From Sphingopyxis sp. DBS4 (GTDB taxonomy: Bacteria; Pseudomonadota; Alphaproteobacteria; Sphingomonadales; Sphingomonadaceae): a stretch of 64,000 bases of DNA. Below the pieces are notes generated by a model. That model ran no database searches. It saw nothing but the letters and a program-made list of their open reading frames with translations, and was not told the DNA's origin. Positions 27,823 through 37,200 of this stretch are shown here, one piece after another (position 1 is the stretch's first letter; every line of letters begins with the position of its first letter). The position numbers and the translations under genes were made by a program. The stretch is taken from assembly GCF_024628865.1 (NCBI RefSeq), contig NZ_CP102384.1, positions 1,003,001 to 1,067,000 on the forward strand, given 5' to 3'.

Positions 27823-28571
27823 TGGCCGCAAAGCTTTTTCTTCACGGCGTACCCGACAGCCCGGCGATCTGGCGCCCGCTGCTTGACCGACTCGATCTCG
27901 GCGACACGCCCGTCGCTGTCCCTGCATTGCCCGGCTTTACCGGGCCATTGCCCGCAGGTTTTGCCGCGACCAAGGAGGCTTACGCCGACTGGGCGGTGGG
28001 CGAGGCGGAGGCATTGTGCGCGCAGCACGGCCCGATCGATATCGTCGGCCACGACTGGGGCGCGCTGATCGCGCAGCGCGTGGCGATGCTGCGTCCCGAC
28101 CTGATCCGAAGCTGGGCGGTTTCGAATGCCGTGATCGATCCCGACTATCGCGGGCACCGGATCGCGCGAATCTGGAACACGCCGATCCTCGGTGAAATCT
28201 TCATGGCGTTGAGCGCGCCCGCGAAGCTTGCTCAAGGGCTTGCGACGCAAGGCATGCCGGCGGATATCGCCGCGGAGGAAGCCGCTCAATGGGCAAACAA
28301 GGACAAGAGGCGCGCGATCCTGAAGCTCTATCGGTCGGCAAAGGGGCTCAGCTTCGAACATGATTGGGCGCGCGACATCGACAAGCTGCCCGCGAACGGC
28401 GCGCTGATCTGGGGCGCGGGCGATCCCTATGTCGAATTGTCGGTGGCTGAGCGATTCGCCGCGAGCACCGGCGTACCGCTGACGGTGATCGAAGGGGCGG
28501 GGCATTGGGCGATCGCCGAATGTCCGGCCGAAGTCGCGACGGCGCTGCGCACTTTCTGGAGTCGATTGTAA
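27822..28571 (+). CDS. Alpha/beta hydrolase, haloalkane dehalogenase/epoxide hydrolase-like
   Basis: 249 aa. The oxyanion motif LHGVPDSPAIW, the nucleophile elbow VGHDWGAL (Asp nucleophile, as in dehalogenases and epoxide hydrolases) and the C-terminal GAGHWAIAE (His) are present. The acid residue lies near GAGDPYVE. Substrate unknown. It begins within the stop of the kelch gene, implying one transcript. No halogen-compound genes accompany it. Confidence 0.82.
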   Translation: MAAKLFLHGVPDSPAIWRPLLDRLDLGDTPVAVPALPGFTGPLPAGFAATKEAYADWAVGEAEALCAQHGPIDIVGHDWGALIAQRVAMLRPDLIRSWAVSNAVIDPDYRGHRIARIWNTPILGEIFMALSAPAKLAQGLATQGMPADIAAEEAAQWANKDKRRAILKLYRSAKGLSFEHDWARDIDKLPANGALIWGAGDPYVELSVAERFAASTGVPLTVIEGAGHWAIAECPAEVATALRTFWSRL

Positions 28572-28918
28572 AGTCTGCGCTTTTTTGGCCCATCGGCGCG
28601 GCCGATCATTGTGACCATATTAATCGATTAGATCGCGCGCCGCCTTTGCGTCATTGGCGCGGTCACGAGAAAGCGCGTCCCATGGACGACGGCACATCCT
28701 CCCCCCGATCGCCGCGTCCATCCCGTCTCGAGCCAACCGACCCGGGCTTTCCCCCTCCCTTCCGGGTCTCTGGCGCCGCGCCCATCATTGTGATTGCAGT
28801 GATGGGCGCGGCCGACCGCCCAACACCTTTCGGCTGGCTGCGGAGCCTGTTTCCCGCTCATCCACGGCCCGTGGGAGCTCGCCTTTGCCTGCAATTTTCA
28901 CGGCTTGCGCACATGATA
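28572..28918. other. Gene-free stretch before the tRNA
   Basis: No credible gene is seen in about 350 bp. A 12-bp perfect stem at 28776-28787 and 28800-28811 (CCGCGCCCATCA) is the only clear structure; a related GCGGCCGATCATTGTGA copy occurs at 28600. It is probably untranslated spacer with repeat remnants. Confidence 0.4.
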
Positions 28919-28947
28919 TTGACCGGAACGGACAGCCTGCCTATAGG
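28919..28947 (+). promoter_or_regulatory. tRNA promoter
   Basis: TTGACC (28919-28924) and TATAGG (28942-28947) have an ideal 17-bp spacer and lie 30 bp before the mature tRNA 5' end. Confidence 0.7.
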
Positions 28948-28977
28948 CGCGGCTCGCCCGACGCGGCGACCCTTCGG

Positions 28978-29054
28978 GGCGGAGTAGCTCAGCAGGTTAG
29001 AGCAGCGGAATCATAATCCGCGTGTCGGGGGTTCGAGTCCCTCCTCCGCTACCA
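28978..29054 (+). tRNA. tRNA-Met (anticodon CAT)
   Basis: 77 nt with encoded CCA. The acceptor stem GGCGGAG pairs with CTCCGCT (first pair G-T). The D arm, a 5-bp anticodon stem GCGGA/TCCGC with loop ATCATAA (CAT at 29012-29014) and a GGTTCGAGTCC-type T arm are all formed. CAT could also be tRNA-Ile with lysidine; elongator Met is favoured by overall resemblance. The first G-T pair is not the unpaired C-A type of an initiator. Its 3' end is the presumed integration site of the island. Confidence 0.9.
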
Positions 29055-29244
29055 TCCCGGATTGTCCACCGGTGGCCCACTGAGGCCACTGGCAGACATT
29101 TTTCGAGGAAAATCAAATATTTTTCGCGTCCCGTTGCGTACGCCGGCGTCCCGGTGCGACCCGCTGCGGCCACCCACGGCGATTTGGATTGGGGGTATTT
29201 TGGGGGTATTTTTCGGCTGTCCCCAAAACAGGCGATACCCCCAG

Positions 29245-30570
29245 ATGGCTTTGAAAGAACTTGAGGTCAAATACGCCACCAAGCGGCAGCGCCCCTACAA
29301 GCTGTCCGATGGAGAAGGCCTGCACCTGCTCGTCCAGCCGAACGGATCGAAGCTCTGGCGCCTGAAATACCGCTTCGACGGCAAGGAAAAACTGCTGAGC
29401 TTCGGCAAATATCCGACCGTCACGCTGGCGATCGCCCGCGAGAAGCGGACCGAAGCCAAGCGGCTGCTCGATCAGGGTGAGGACCCCGCCGAGGCCAGGA
29501 AGCGGGCGAAGAAGCAGAGGGCCGCGCTCAAGCTGTTCGAAGAGATTGCGCGGGCCTGGCACGCCAATCGTATTGAAGGGCTGGACTCGGCCCATGCCCT
29601 GCGCGTCATCAACCGGATGGAGCGCGACGTCTTTCCGGTCATCGGGAAGCGTCCGATCACGGAAATCGACCCGCCCGAGATTCTCGAGATGATCCGCGCG
29701 GTCGAAGCGCGCGGCGCCCTCGATATCGCCCGTCGCCTCAAGCAGAACGTCAGCCAGATCTATCGCTTCGCGATCGCGAGCGGCTGGGCGACCATCGATC
29801 CGACGCTCGGCCTCAACGATGCGCTCAAGCCCAAGCCGCCCGTCAGGCACATGGCGCGCGTGCCGCTCGCGGAGTTTCCGAAGCTGGTGCGGGCGATCTT
29901 CGCCTATGACGGCGAGGACACGCCGCGCCGCCGCGAGATCACCCGTGACGCGCTGCTGTTCACCTTGCTCACATGGGTCCGAACCAGCGAAACCCGCTTC
30001 GCGGCCAGGGACGAGTTCGAGGATCTCTATGGACCGAACCCGCTATGGCGTCTGTCGCCGGAGCGCATGAAGATGGAACGTGAGCATCTTGTTCCGCTGT
30101 CCCGCCAGGCCGCAATGATCGTTCAGCGCCGCTTGCAGGCGACGAACGATGCGTTCCTCTTTCCCGGAGCCAAGCCTGGAAAGCCTATTTCCGAGAACAC
30201 CATGATCTATGCCTGCTACCGCATGGGCTATCTTGGCCGGCAGACGGTGCATGGGTTTCGGGGGCTCGGCTCGACCTGGGCGAACGAAGCCGAACGCTAC
30301 AAGCCCGACTGGATCGAGATGGCGCTCGCCCACGAGGATGAGGACGAAGTGCGCGGCGCCTATAACAGCGCGCTCTATCTCACCCCGCGAAGGCGGATGC
30401 TGCAAGATTGGGCCGACGTGATCGACGCGGCAACCGCAGTGTCGGATGTCGAGAAGGATCCTATCGAGTTCTCACAGCTCACGGGCTGTTCTGCGCCCAT
30501 CCAGCGCTTGCCGCCGAGCGACCGGAGACAGCCGTATTGGCAGCGCCCTCGTTGGGCGGCTTCGCGATAA
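29245..30570 (+). CDS. P4-type tyrosine integrase
   Basis: 441 aa. The N-terminal DUF4102/Arm-binding domain (LKELEVKYATKRQRPYKLSD, GLHLLVQPNGSKLWRL) precedes the core-binding and catalytic domains. Catalytic residues are R246 (TWVRTSETR), H336/R339 (TVHGFRG), H363 (LAHEDED) and Y373 (GAYNSALYL). P4-type integrases insert islands into tRNA 3' ends, which fits its place beside the tRNA. The start MALKELEVK at 29245 is chosen; the in-frame extension to 29062 would begin almost in the tRNA. The enzyme looks complete, so excision is possible. Confidence 0.93.
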   Translation: MALKELEVKYATKRQRPYKLSDGEGLHLLVQPNGSKLWRLKYRFDGKEKLLSFGKYPTVTLAIAREKRTEAKRLLDQGEDPAEARKRAKKQRAALKLFEEIARAWHANRIEGLDSAHALRVINRMERDVFPVIGKRPITEIDPPEILEMIRAVEARGALDIARRLKQNVSQIYRFAIASGWATIDPTLGLNDALKPKPPVRHMARVPLAEFPKLVRAIFAYDGEDTPRRREITRDALLFTLLTWVRTSETRFAARDEFEDLYGPNPLWRLSPERMKMEREHLVPLSRQAAMIVQRRLQATNDAFLFPGAKPGKPISENTMIYACYRMGYLGRQTVHGFRGLGSTWANEAERYKPDWIEMALAHEDEDEVRGAYNSALYLTPRRRMLQDWADVIDAATAVSDVEKDPIEFSQLTGCSAPIQRLPPSDRRQPYWQRPRWAASR

Positions 30571-30789
30571 GCGTCACGGCTCGGAACCGCTGATTAAGAG
30601 CGCGGCTTTCCACCATAATTATTATAAACGTCAGTTACTTAGATGCATCCGTGAATAGTGGGACTGAACAATAAGAAGCAGTATCGTATCATATCCTACC
30701 ATGCCCTACGTCACAAATTCACCTACGTCGGAAGAGCGCCCTCATGGCGGACATTCGTTCAATCAAGCAGGCAATCACGGTGAGCGGCA

Positions 30790-31497
30790 TCAACCATCGA
30801 GCTTGCCAATGCCCTGTACCCTAAGACACGATAACAATCCCCCCACGCAAAAGTCCTCCATGGCCTTCAGGGTCACCGAGATGTTCCGTGAAGAAAGTCG
30901 CCCACCCGACATGTGATCGATCCGGCGATTGTCGGCGAATGTGTACAGCGTACAGCTCAGAATAAACTGATAGGCCTGCAAGGCATCATCGCGCGATGAC
31001 TTTGGTTTGATAGATATCATCGCCTCGACATATCGGCGAGATATTTCATCAAATAGCGGTGCAACTATTTCGTCCATCCAGAGTTGCACGCCTGCTATCT
31101 GTGAGATGAGGCGACAATAATTCATCCACCCCGGCTCACCGGATTCAAAACGGCTCAAGAGGGGGCCGTAAAATGCGCGGATGAGAAGTCGAGCCGATGC
31201 TTCCGGGCGATCTGGATCGAGGTCCAGCTCCGCAAGCCTTCGCAGCCGCTCTTCGTTCAACCACGCGCTGCGGCGTTCTATGACTTCCGTGAACAGCGCT
31301 TCCTTGGTTCCAAAATGATAATTCACAGCGGCGAGCCGTGTGGACGCTGCATCCGTTATTTCTCGCACCGAAACGCCGAAATAGCCCCGGTCCGCGAACA
31401 GCGACTCGGCGGCGTCCAGGATCTGCTCGCGCAGATCCGGTCGTTCCGTTTGCGGCTTGGAGATTGCCTTTTTTGGCTTAATATCTGGTAATTTCAA
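30790..31497 (-). CDS. TetR family regulator
   Basis: 235 aa. The N-terminal helix-turn-helix (residues about 22-68, ILDAAESLFADRGYFGVSVREI and AVNYHFGTKEALF) is typical, and the C-terminal ligand domain resembles the RutR/CecR-like group. A Lys-rich leader precedes the DNA-binding domain. It is divergent from the amidohydrolase gene; the operator at 31535-31556 lies between them. It is expected to repress the amidohydrolase-BKACE operon until an inducer binds. A 219-bp gene-free stretch separates it from the integrase. Confidence 0.9.
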   Translation of the reverse strand: MKLPDIKPKKAISKPQTERPDLREQILDAAESLFADRGYFGVSVREITDAASTRLAAVNYHFGTKEALFTEVIERRSAWLNEERLRRLAELDLDPDRPEASARLLIRAFYGPLLSRFESGEPGWMNYCRLISQIAGVQLWMDEIVAPLFDEISRRYVEAMISIKPKSSRDDALQAYQFILSCTLYTFADNRRIDHMSGGRLSSRNISVTLKAMEDFCVGGLLSCLRVQGIGKLDG

Positions 31498-31525
31498 TCA
31501 TCTTCTCCCCCAAAAGCGCCCCGAA

Positions 31526-31556
31526 TTGACATGTGAGTGGAACGTTCGTATCACTC
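31526..31556 (+). promoter_or_regulatory. Promoter with embedded TetR-type operator
   Basis: TTGACA (31526-31531) and TATCAC (31549-31554) have an exact 17-bp spacer. Across it lies a 22-bp dyad, GAGTGGAACGT and TCGTATCACTC (31535-31556), whose half-sites match at 8 of 11 positions. Bound repressor would cover the spacer and -10. The promoter faces the amidohydrolase gene, 66 bp before its GTG. Confidence 0.7.
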
Positions 31557-31619
31557 GATCAAGGACGCGCAGCCTACGCTGGCTTCCGTCACAAAAATAG
31601 ATGGTAGGGGAACGAAACT

Positions 31620-33038
31620 GTGAGACCGATCCTGATCCGTAACGGCTATGTCATCACCGGCGATCCTGCGATCGGCGACGTGCCCAGTGGGGATGTTTTG
31701 ATCGTGAACGGACGCATCGCTGAGATCGGTCAAAACCTTCACCATGATGAGGCAGAGGAGATCGACGCGACCGGCACGATTGTAATGCCAGGCATGGTCG
31801 ATACGCATCGGCATACTTGGCAGACTCAGCTACGCGCGATTTGCGCCGACATGAGCCTCATGCAGTATATGCGCTGCATCCGCTTCAACATCTCGCCCGT
31901 CTATACGCCAGAAGATGTCTATGTGGGCAATTATATCGGCGCCCTAGAAGCTCTGAACGCCGGGATCACGACGCTCTATGACTTCTCACATACGTCGCAC
32001 AGTCCGGAACATGCCGATGAGGCCATCCGCGGCCTGCGGGACGCCCGGATTGCTGGCCTCTATGCCTACGGCTTCTATCCAGCACCGGTCGACCGGCCTT
32101 ATTTTACGAGCGTCGACCAACGCATCGCCGATGCGGAACGGATAAGGACGCAGCATTTTTCGTCGGACGATCAGCGGCTGGGCATGGCGGTCGCGATCAC
32201 CGAGGTCGGGATGTATCCGTTCGATTCGACGCGTAAGGAGATCATGACAGGCCGCCGACTTGGCGTGCAGCAAACAATTCACACGAACTGTTTCTGGGGC
32301 TCCGCTTTTTGCAGCGGTATAGAGGAACTCGCGGCGGCCGGACTCCTTGGACCCGACCAGGTCCATGTGCATTGCAATTCCGTGACAGACAACGAACTTC
32401 GCCTGCTCGCCGATAATGGCGCCAAGGTTTCATGCACGCCCGATACGGAACTGCAGATGGGCATGGGCCACCCCTTGATCGGCCGCGCCCACGATGTCGG
32501 CATCAAGCCTACACTTGGGGCCGACGTTATCTCCTGCAACGGTGGCGACCTACTCACGCAGGCACGCCTCGGTCTTCAAGACGCGCGCGTCCTGGCCAAC
32601 GATCCGGTCAATGCGCAAGGTCGGATGCCTGAGGATATCCCATTCAAGGTACGTGACGCGATCGCGTGGATGACGATCAACGGCGCGGAAGCGATGGGTC
32701 TTGATCATCGCACGGGATCGCTCACGCCGGGCAAGGATGGCGATATCGTTCTCATCGCGCCCAACGACTTCAACCTCATGCCGCTGAACGACATGGTGGG
32801 CGCGGTCGTGCTGCAGGCTAACGTTTCCAACATCGATACGGTGGTCCTGCGCGGCGAGGTCGTGAAGCGCCACGGTCGCTTGACTGGCGTCGACTTCAAG
32901 CAGTTGCTCCGCATGGCGGAGGGCTCGCGCGAGCGGATCATGGAGCAGGCCCTGCGTCGCGGTCCGCTCGTTCCGCCGCCCAACACCACGGCAATGGCAG
33001 AGATGGAGGAGACCGCGCGCCAGAACCTGGCCGCATAG
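31620..33038 (+). CDS. Amidohydrolase (AtzA/TrzA/cytosine deaminase-like)
   Basis: 472 aa, with a GTG start at 31620 and AGGGGA upstream. The metal motif DTHRHTWQ gives H63 and H65. HTNCF and HVHCNSVTDNE supply further His, and GADVISCNGGD the catalytic Asp region. The N-terminal composite beta domain (IRNGYVITGDP) and the GSLTPGKDGDIVLI end are typical of this group, which hydrolyses C-N or C-Cl bonds on rings. The exact substrate is unknown. It is the first gene of the TetR-controlled set. Confidence 0.88.
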   Translation: MRPILIRNGYVITGDPAIGDVPSGDVLIVNGRIAEIGQNLHHDEAEEIDATGTIVMPGMVDTHRHTWQTQLRAICADMSLMQYMRCIRFNISPVYTPEDVYVGNYIGALEALNAGITTLYDFSHTSHSPEHADEAIRGLRDARIAGLYAYGFYPAPVDRPYFTSVDQRIADAERIRTQHFSSDDQRLGMAVAITEVGMYPFDSTRKEIMTGRRLGVQQTIHTNCFWGSAFCSGIEELAAAGLLGPDQVHVHCNSVTDNELRLLADNGAKVSCTPDTELQMGMGHPLIGRAHDVGIKPTLGADVISCNGGDLLTQARLGLQDARVLANDPVNAQGRMPEDIPFKVRDAIAWMTINGAEAMGLDHRTGSLTPGKDGDIVLIAPNDFNLMPLNDMVGAVVLQANVSNIDTVVLRGEVVKRHGRLTGVDFKQLLRMAEGSRERIMEQALRRGPLVPPPNTTAMAEMEETARQNLAA

Positions 33039-33102
33039 CGGGGTAGGAAACCAAAGGCGCCGCATGAACCGCGTCGGCGTCCAACGAGGAGGGGATTACG
33101 AA

Positions 33103-35427
33103 ATGGATAAGCTTTGGCCGCGCGCCGCGCGGATCGGACTTCTTTTGCCTGCGGTCGTTGGCACAAGCGCTTACGCACAGACTGAGCCGGCTTCATCGGC
33201 TGCGAGCACTCCGCAGCCGGAGGCCGTATCGACGCCCGCCGCACAGGATCAGGGCGCCGGTCTTCAGGACATCATCGTGACTGCGCAGAAGCGCAGCGAG
33301 TCGGTGCAGAAAATTCCTCTCGCGGTGACGGCCCTATCCGGCAATGACCTCGCGAAGGCGGGCATCAACAGCATCGAGGGTCTGCAGGCCGCCGTCCCCA
33401 ATCTCAACCTCGGCCAGCAGCTCGGCGTCGCGAGAATCTCGCTGCGCGGCATCGGCCTCGACAACCTCAGCACCGGCGCCGAGGGAAGTATCGCTTTCCA
33501 CCTCAACAGCGCGTTCATTTCGCGCGGCGCCGCAGCGCTCAGCGCATTCTACGACGTCGATCGCGTGGAAGTTCTGCGCGGGCCACAGGGCACGCTCTAT
33601 GGCCGCAACGCGACCGGCGGCTCAATCAACCTCATAACGCGCCAGCCCACCGACACGTTTTCGGGTTATGGCGATGTCACGGTCGGCAACTATGGTCGTT
33701 TGGCGTTCGACGGCGCCGTCAGCGGCCCGATTGTCTCTGATAAAGTGCTCGCGCGGATCGCTTTCTCGACGGACGACCGCAACGGCTATGGCCGAAACAT
33801 CACGACCGGCACTAGGATCGACGACACCAATGCCCGTTCGATCCGTGGTACGCTGAAGCTTTTACCCGCCGACGATCTCACCATCACTCTGATCGCCGAC
33901 TATCATCGAGAAAATGACAACGCGAACGGCTATCATTATTTCGGACCCGCGGGCCAGACTGCCAGCGGCCAGACAATCACACCTTTCGGCATTCAGTTCG
34001 GCGGCGTCACCGCAAGCAATCCGCGCGATATCGCAAACGAAGCCGATCCGTTCAACCGGCGCACGATCTGGGGTGTCAGCAGCGAGATTGCATATCGATT
34101 CGGCGGCGTCACAGCCAAGTCGATCACGGCCTATCGCAGCACGAAATACATTACCGGATCGGACCTCGATTCCACCAGTTTTCGTCTCGCGCCGATCTTC
34201 CAGAACGAAGACGACAAACAGTTCAGCCAGGAGTTTCAGCTCTCGTCCGAATCCGACCGGTTCCGATGGCTGCTGGGGGCATTTTATTTCCACGAAAATG
34301 ACGCCGGCGCGATCATCATTCCCTACAATGATATTGGCTTCGGCGGTCCCGGCGTCATCCGCCAGGGCTATTATGCCGGCGGGCGTCTCGAGACTGATGC
34401 CGGCGCCATCTTCGGGCAAGCGACCTACAATCTGACCCCGGAGATTCACCTCGTCGTCGGTGGCCGTTACAGCATCGAGCGAAAAGGCATTTCCGAACAG
34501 CTTCAGTTCGACCTCGCGCGACCCTATTCGCCCGCCAATCCCGTCGCGCCGCTCGCCCAGTGCGGAGCCGATATCCCATCGGTCCCGACCTGCCAACCGC
34601 ACAAGACCTTCCGATCCTTCACGCCGAAAGTGGCGCTCGAGTATCAAATCACGCCCGACGCTTTGCTCTACGCCTCGGTTTCGCGAGGCTTCAAAAGCGG
34701 CACCTACAATGTCGGCGGCGTGCAGCCGCCCGTGAAGCCGGAGAAGGTCACGGCCTATGAAGGGGGCCTGAAATCGGAATTCCTCGATCGGCGGCTCCGC
34801 ATAAATCTTGCCGGCTTTTATTATGATTACAAGGATCTCCAGGTCGGCAAGGTGGTCAACGCGTCACTCGCGCTGGAGAATGCGGCGACAGCGACGATCT
34901 ACGGTGCCGAGCTCGAGTTGCGCGCGCGCCCCACGCCCGACTTAGAACTGGGTCTGACCGGCTCCTATCTCAACGCCAAGTTCGACAGTTTCATCAGTAT
35001 CGATCCCGCGCGACCCGGAGGTGACGGGCGCACCGTCGACCCGGCGACCGGCGCACCGGCTTTCAACAACGCCGGCAACCGCCTGCCGCAAGCCCCCAAA
35101 TGGACGGTCGACGCCATGGCACAATATACCGTGCGCTCGGACCATGGATCCTTTGCCCTTCGCGGAGAGGTCTTGTGGGTCGATAAGGTCTATTTCAGTG
35201 CCTTCAACGTTCCGCAGGTGTCGCAGCCGGCAAAGACCAAGCTCAATGCCTCGCTGATCTACACCGATCCGGGCGATCGCTGGAGCGTGACCGTCTACGG
35301 CAAGAATCTCGCCAACAAGACGTACATCTCAAACGCCTTTGTCAGCTCCAGCATCGTGGGATTTGGCGTCAACGGCTTCCTCGAGGAGCCGCGAACCTAT
35401 GGCGTGACCATCGGGTATAAGTTCTAG
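33103..35427 (+). CDS. TonB-dependent receptor
   Basis: 774 aa. A signal peptide (about residues 1-25, ending SAYA) is followed by an Ala/Pro linker and a TonB-box-like DIIVTAQKR. The plug domain contains VEVLRGPQGTLYGRNATGG, and a 22-strand barrel ends in the terminal GVTIGYKF. It should import the substrate of the amidohydrolase/BKACE route across the outer membrane. ATG 33103 has GGAGGGG upstream; an in-frame ATG at 33064 is 13 codons earlier. It belongs to the same operon as its neighbours. Confidence 0.93.
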   Translation: MDKLWPRAARIGLLLPAVVGTSAYAQTEPASSAASTPQPEAVSTPAAQDQGAGLQDIIVTAQKRSESVQKIPLAVTALSGNDLAKAGINSIEGLQAAVPNLNLGQQLGVARISLRGIGLDNLSTGAEGSIAFHLNSAFISRGAAALSAFYDVDRVEVLRGPQGTLYGRNATGGSINLITRQPTDTFSGYGDVTVGNYGRLAFDGAVSGPIVSDKVLARIAFSTDDRNGYGRNITTGTRIDDTNARSIRGTLKLLPADDLTITLIADYHRENDNANGYHYFGPAGQTASGQTITPFGIQFGGVTASNPRDIANEADPFNRRTIWGVSSEIAYRFGGVTAKSITAYRSTKYITGSDLDSTSFRLAPIFQNEDDKQFSQEFQLSSESDRFRWLLGAFYFHENDAGAIIIPYNDIGFGGPGVIRQGYYAGGRLETDAGAIFGQATYNLTPEIHLVVGGRYSIERKGISEQLQFDLARPYSPANPVAPLAQCGADIPSVPTCQPHKTFRSFTPKVALEYQITPDALLYASVSRGFKSGTYNVGGVQPPVKPEKVTAYEGGLKSEFLDRRLRINLAGFYYDYKDLQVGKVVNASLALENAATATIYGAELELRARPTPDLELGLTGSYLNAKFDSFISIDPARPGGDGRTVDPATGAPAFNNAGNRLPQAPKWTVDAMAQYTVRSDHGSFALRGEVLWVDKVYFSAFNVPQVSQPAKTKLNASLIYTDPGDRWSVTVYGKNLANKTYISNAFVSSSIVGFGVNGFLEEPRTYGVTIGYKF

Positions 35428-35443
35428 CCGGGAATATATTCTC

Positions 35444-36235
35444 ATGATCACGATTCCCACCGCCGAGTCCATCATCGACATTTCGATGCCCATCGAGAAT
35501 GATATCGTATCGGATCCGGCGGCCTTTCGTCCACGGGTCCGATATTTCGGGCACGATGATACACGAGAACAGATGCTGGCCTTCTTCCCCGGAATGACGG
35601 CCAGCGACCTGCCCGATGGCGAGGCCTGGGCGATCGAGCATGTCGAGCTGATCACGCACAACGGCACGCATCTCGACGCACCTTACCATTTTCATTCGAC
35701 GATGGATGGGGGCAAGCGGGCGATCACGATCGACGAGGTTCCGCTCCACTGGTGCTGCCAACCAGGCGTCAAGCTCGATTTCCGGCATTTCCCCGATGGC
35801 TATGTGGTGACCGCCGAGGATGTTCGGGCTGAACTCGATCGGATCGGCGTCAAGCTCAGCCCGCTGACCATCGTGGTCATCAACACGCGGGCCGGTTCGG
35901 CCTACGGCACGGATGACTATGTCAACGCGGGGTGTGGAATGGGCCGCGAAGCCACGCTTCACCTGCTTGAGCGCGGTGTCCGGGTGACAGGGACCGATGC
36001 ATGGTCATGGGACGCGCCGTTCACTTACACGGCGCAGAAATATGCCGAAACCGGGAATGCCGACCTGATCTGGGAGGGGCACAAAGCGGGTCGGGAAATC
36101 GGCTATTGCCATCTGGAGAAGCTGCATAATCTCGAAGCGCTTCCATCCTCCGGATTCACCGTGATGTGTTTCCCGACCAAGATCAAAGGCGCTTCGGCAG
36201 GCTGGACCCGCGCGGTCGCCGTCCTCGACGATTGA
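35444..36235 (+). CDS. Cyclase family metal hydrolase (kynurenine formamidase-like)
   Basis: 263 aa. The metal motif THNGTHLDAPYHF gives H72, H76, D78 and H82, as in kynurenine formamidase, isatin hydrolase and related cyclases. These open amide, formamide or lactone bonds. CFPTKIKGASAGWTRAVAV is the usual family end. It starts 16 bp after the receptor stop; the gap contains the palindrome GAATATATTC. It probably works in series with the amidohydrolase. Confidence 0.88.
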   Translation: MITIPTAESIIDISMPIENDIVSDPAAFRPRVRYFGHDDTREQMLAFFPGMTASDLPDGEAWAIEHVELITHNGTHLDAPYHFHSTMDGGKRAITIDEVPLHWCCQPGVKLDFRHFPDGYVVTAEDVRAELDRIGVKLSPLTIVVINTRAGSAYGTDDYVNAGCGMGREATLHLLERGVRVTGTDAWSWDAPFTYTAQKYAETGNADLIWEGHKAGREIGYCHLEKLHNLEALPSSGFTVMCFPTKIKGASAGWTRAVAVLDD

Positions 36236-36248
36236 ATGGAGTCTGGCC

Positions 36249-37178
36249 ATGAGCAACAAGGTCATCATCAGCTGCGCGGTGACGGGATCGGCGCACACGC
36301 CGACGATGTCGGACGCGCTCCCGGTCACGCCCGAGGAGATCGCCGAGCAGTCGATCGCCGCCGCCGAAGCGGGCGCGGCGATCCTGCATCTCCATGCCCG
36401 CATCCCCGAGGACGGTAGGCCGACCGGCGATCCCGAGGTCTATGCCCGCTTCCTGCCCGTGATCCGGCAGCGCACCGACGCCGTCATCAACATCACGACG
36501 GGCGGTGCGGCCACCATGCCGGTCGCCGAGCGCCTCGCCGCCTCTGCGCGTTTCAAGCCCGAGCTTTGCTCGCTCAACATGGGCTCGCTCAATTTCGCCT
36601 TCTTCCCCGCCGCGAAGCGCATCGCCGACTGGAAATACGCGTGGGAGAAGGACTATGTCACCGGCTCCGACGACTATATCTTCCGCAACACCTTCCGCGA
36701 TATCGAGACGATCCTCACGACGATGGCGGAGGCGGGTACCAAATTTGAGCATGAATGCTATGACGTCGGCCATCTCTACAATCTCGCCCATTTCGTCGAT
36801 CGCGGCCTGGTGAAGCCACCCTTCTTCGTCCAGATGATCTTCGGCATATTGGGCGGCATCGGTGCCGATCTCGAAAATCTTCATTATATGAAGGAAACCG
36901 CCGATCGCCTCTTCGGACGCGGCAATTACCGCTGGTCGGTGCTCGCCGCGGGTAGGCACCAGATGCCCTTTCTGACGCAGGCGGCGTTGCTCGGCGGCTA
37001 TGTCCGCGTCGGGCTCGAGGACAGCCTTTTCATCGAACGCGGCGTCCTTGCGGCTTCGAATGCCCAGCAGGTCGAGAAGATCAAGCGCATCCTCGCCGAA
37101 ATGGGTCACGAACCCGCGAGCCCCGCCGAAGCGAGGGAAATCCTCGGTCTCAAGGGCAGTGACCGCGTCGCCTTCTGA
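36249..37178 (+). CDS. BKACE (DUF849) beta-keto acid cleavage enzyme
   Basis: 309 aa TIM barrel. Zn ligands H47 and H49 are in LHLHARIPEDG, and a Glu near 257 (VGLEDSLF) completes the metal site. BKACE enzymes cleave a beta-keto acid with acetyl-CoA to give acetoacetate and a new CoA ester; the residues that set the substrate cannot be assigned by eye. It is the last gene of the TetR-regulated set, 13 bp after the cyclase gene. Confidence 0.9.
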   Translation: MSNKVIISCAVTGSAHTPTMSDALPVTPEEIAEQSIAAAEAGAAILHLHARIPEDGRPTGDPEVYARFLPVIRQRTDAVINITTGGAATMPVAERLAASARFKPELCSLNMGSLNFAFFPAAKRIADWKYAWEKDYVTGSDDYIFRNTFRDIETILTTMAEAGTKFEHECYDVGHLYNLAHFVDRGLVKPPFFVQMIFGILGGIGADLENLHYMKETADRLFGRGNYRWSVLAAGRHQMPFLTQAALLGGYVRVGLEDSLFIERGVLAASNAQQVEKIKRILAEMGHEPASPAEAREILGLKGSDRVAF

Positions 37179-37200
37179 GCCGTGCACAGGAAGCAAGCGA

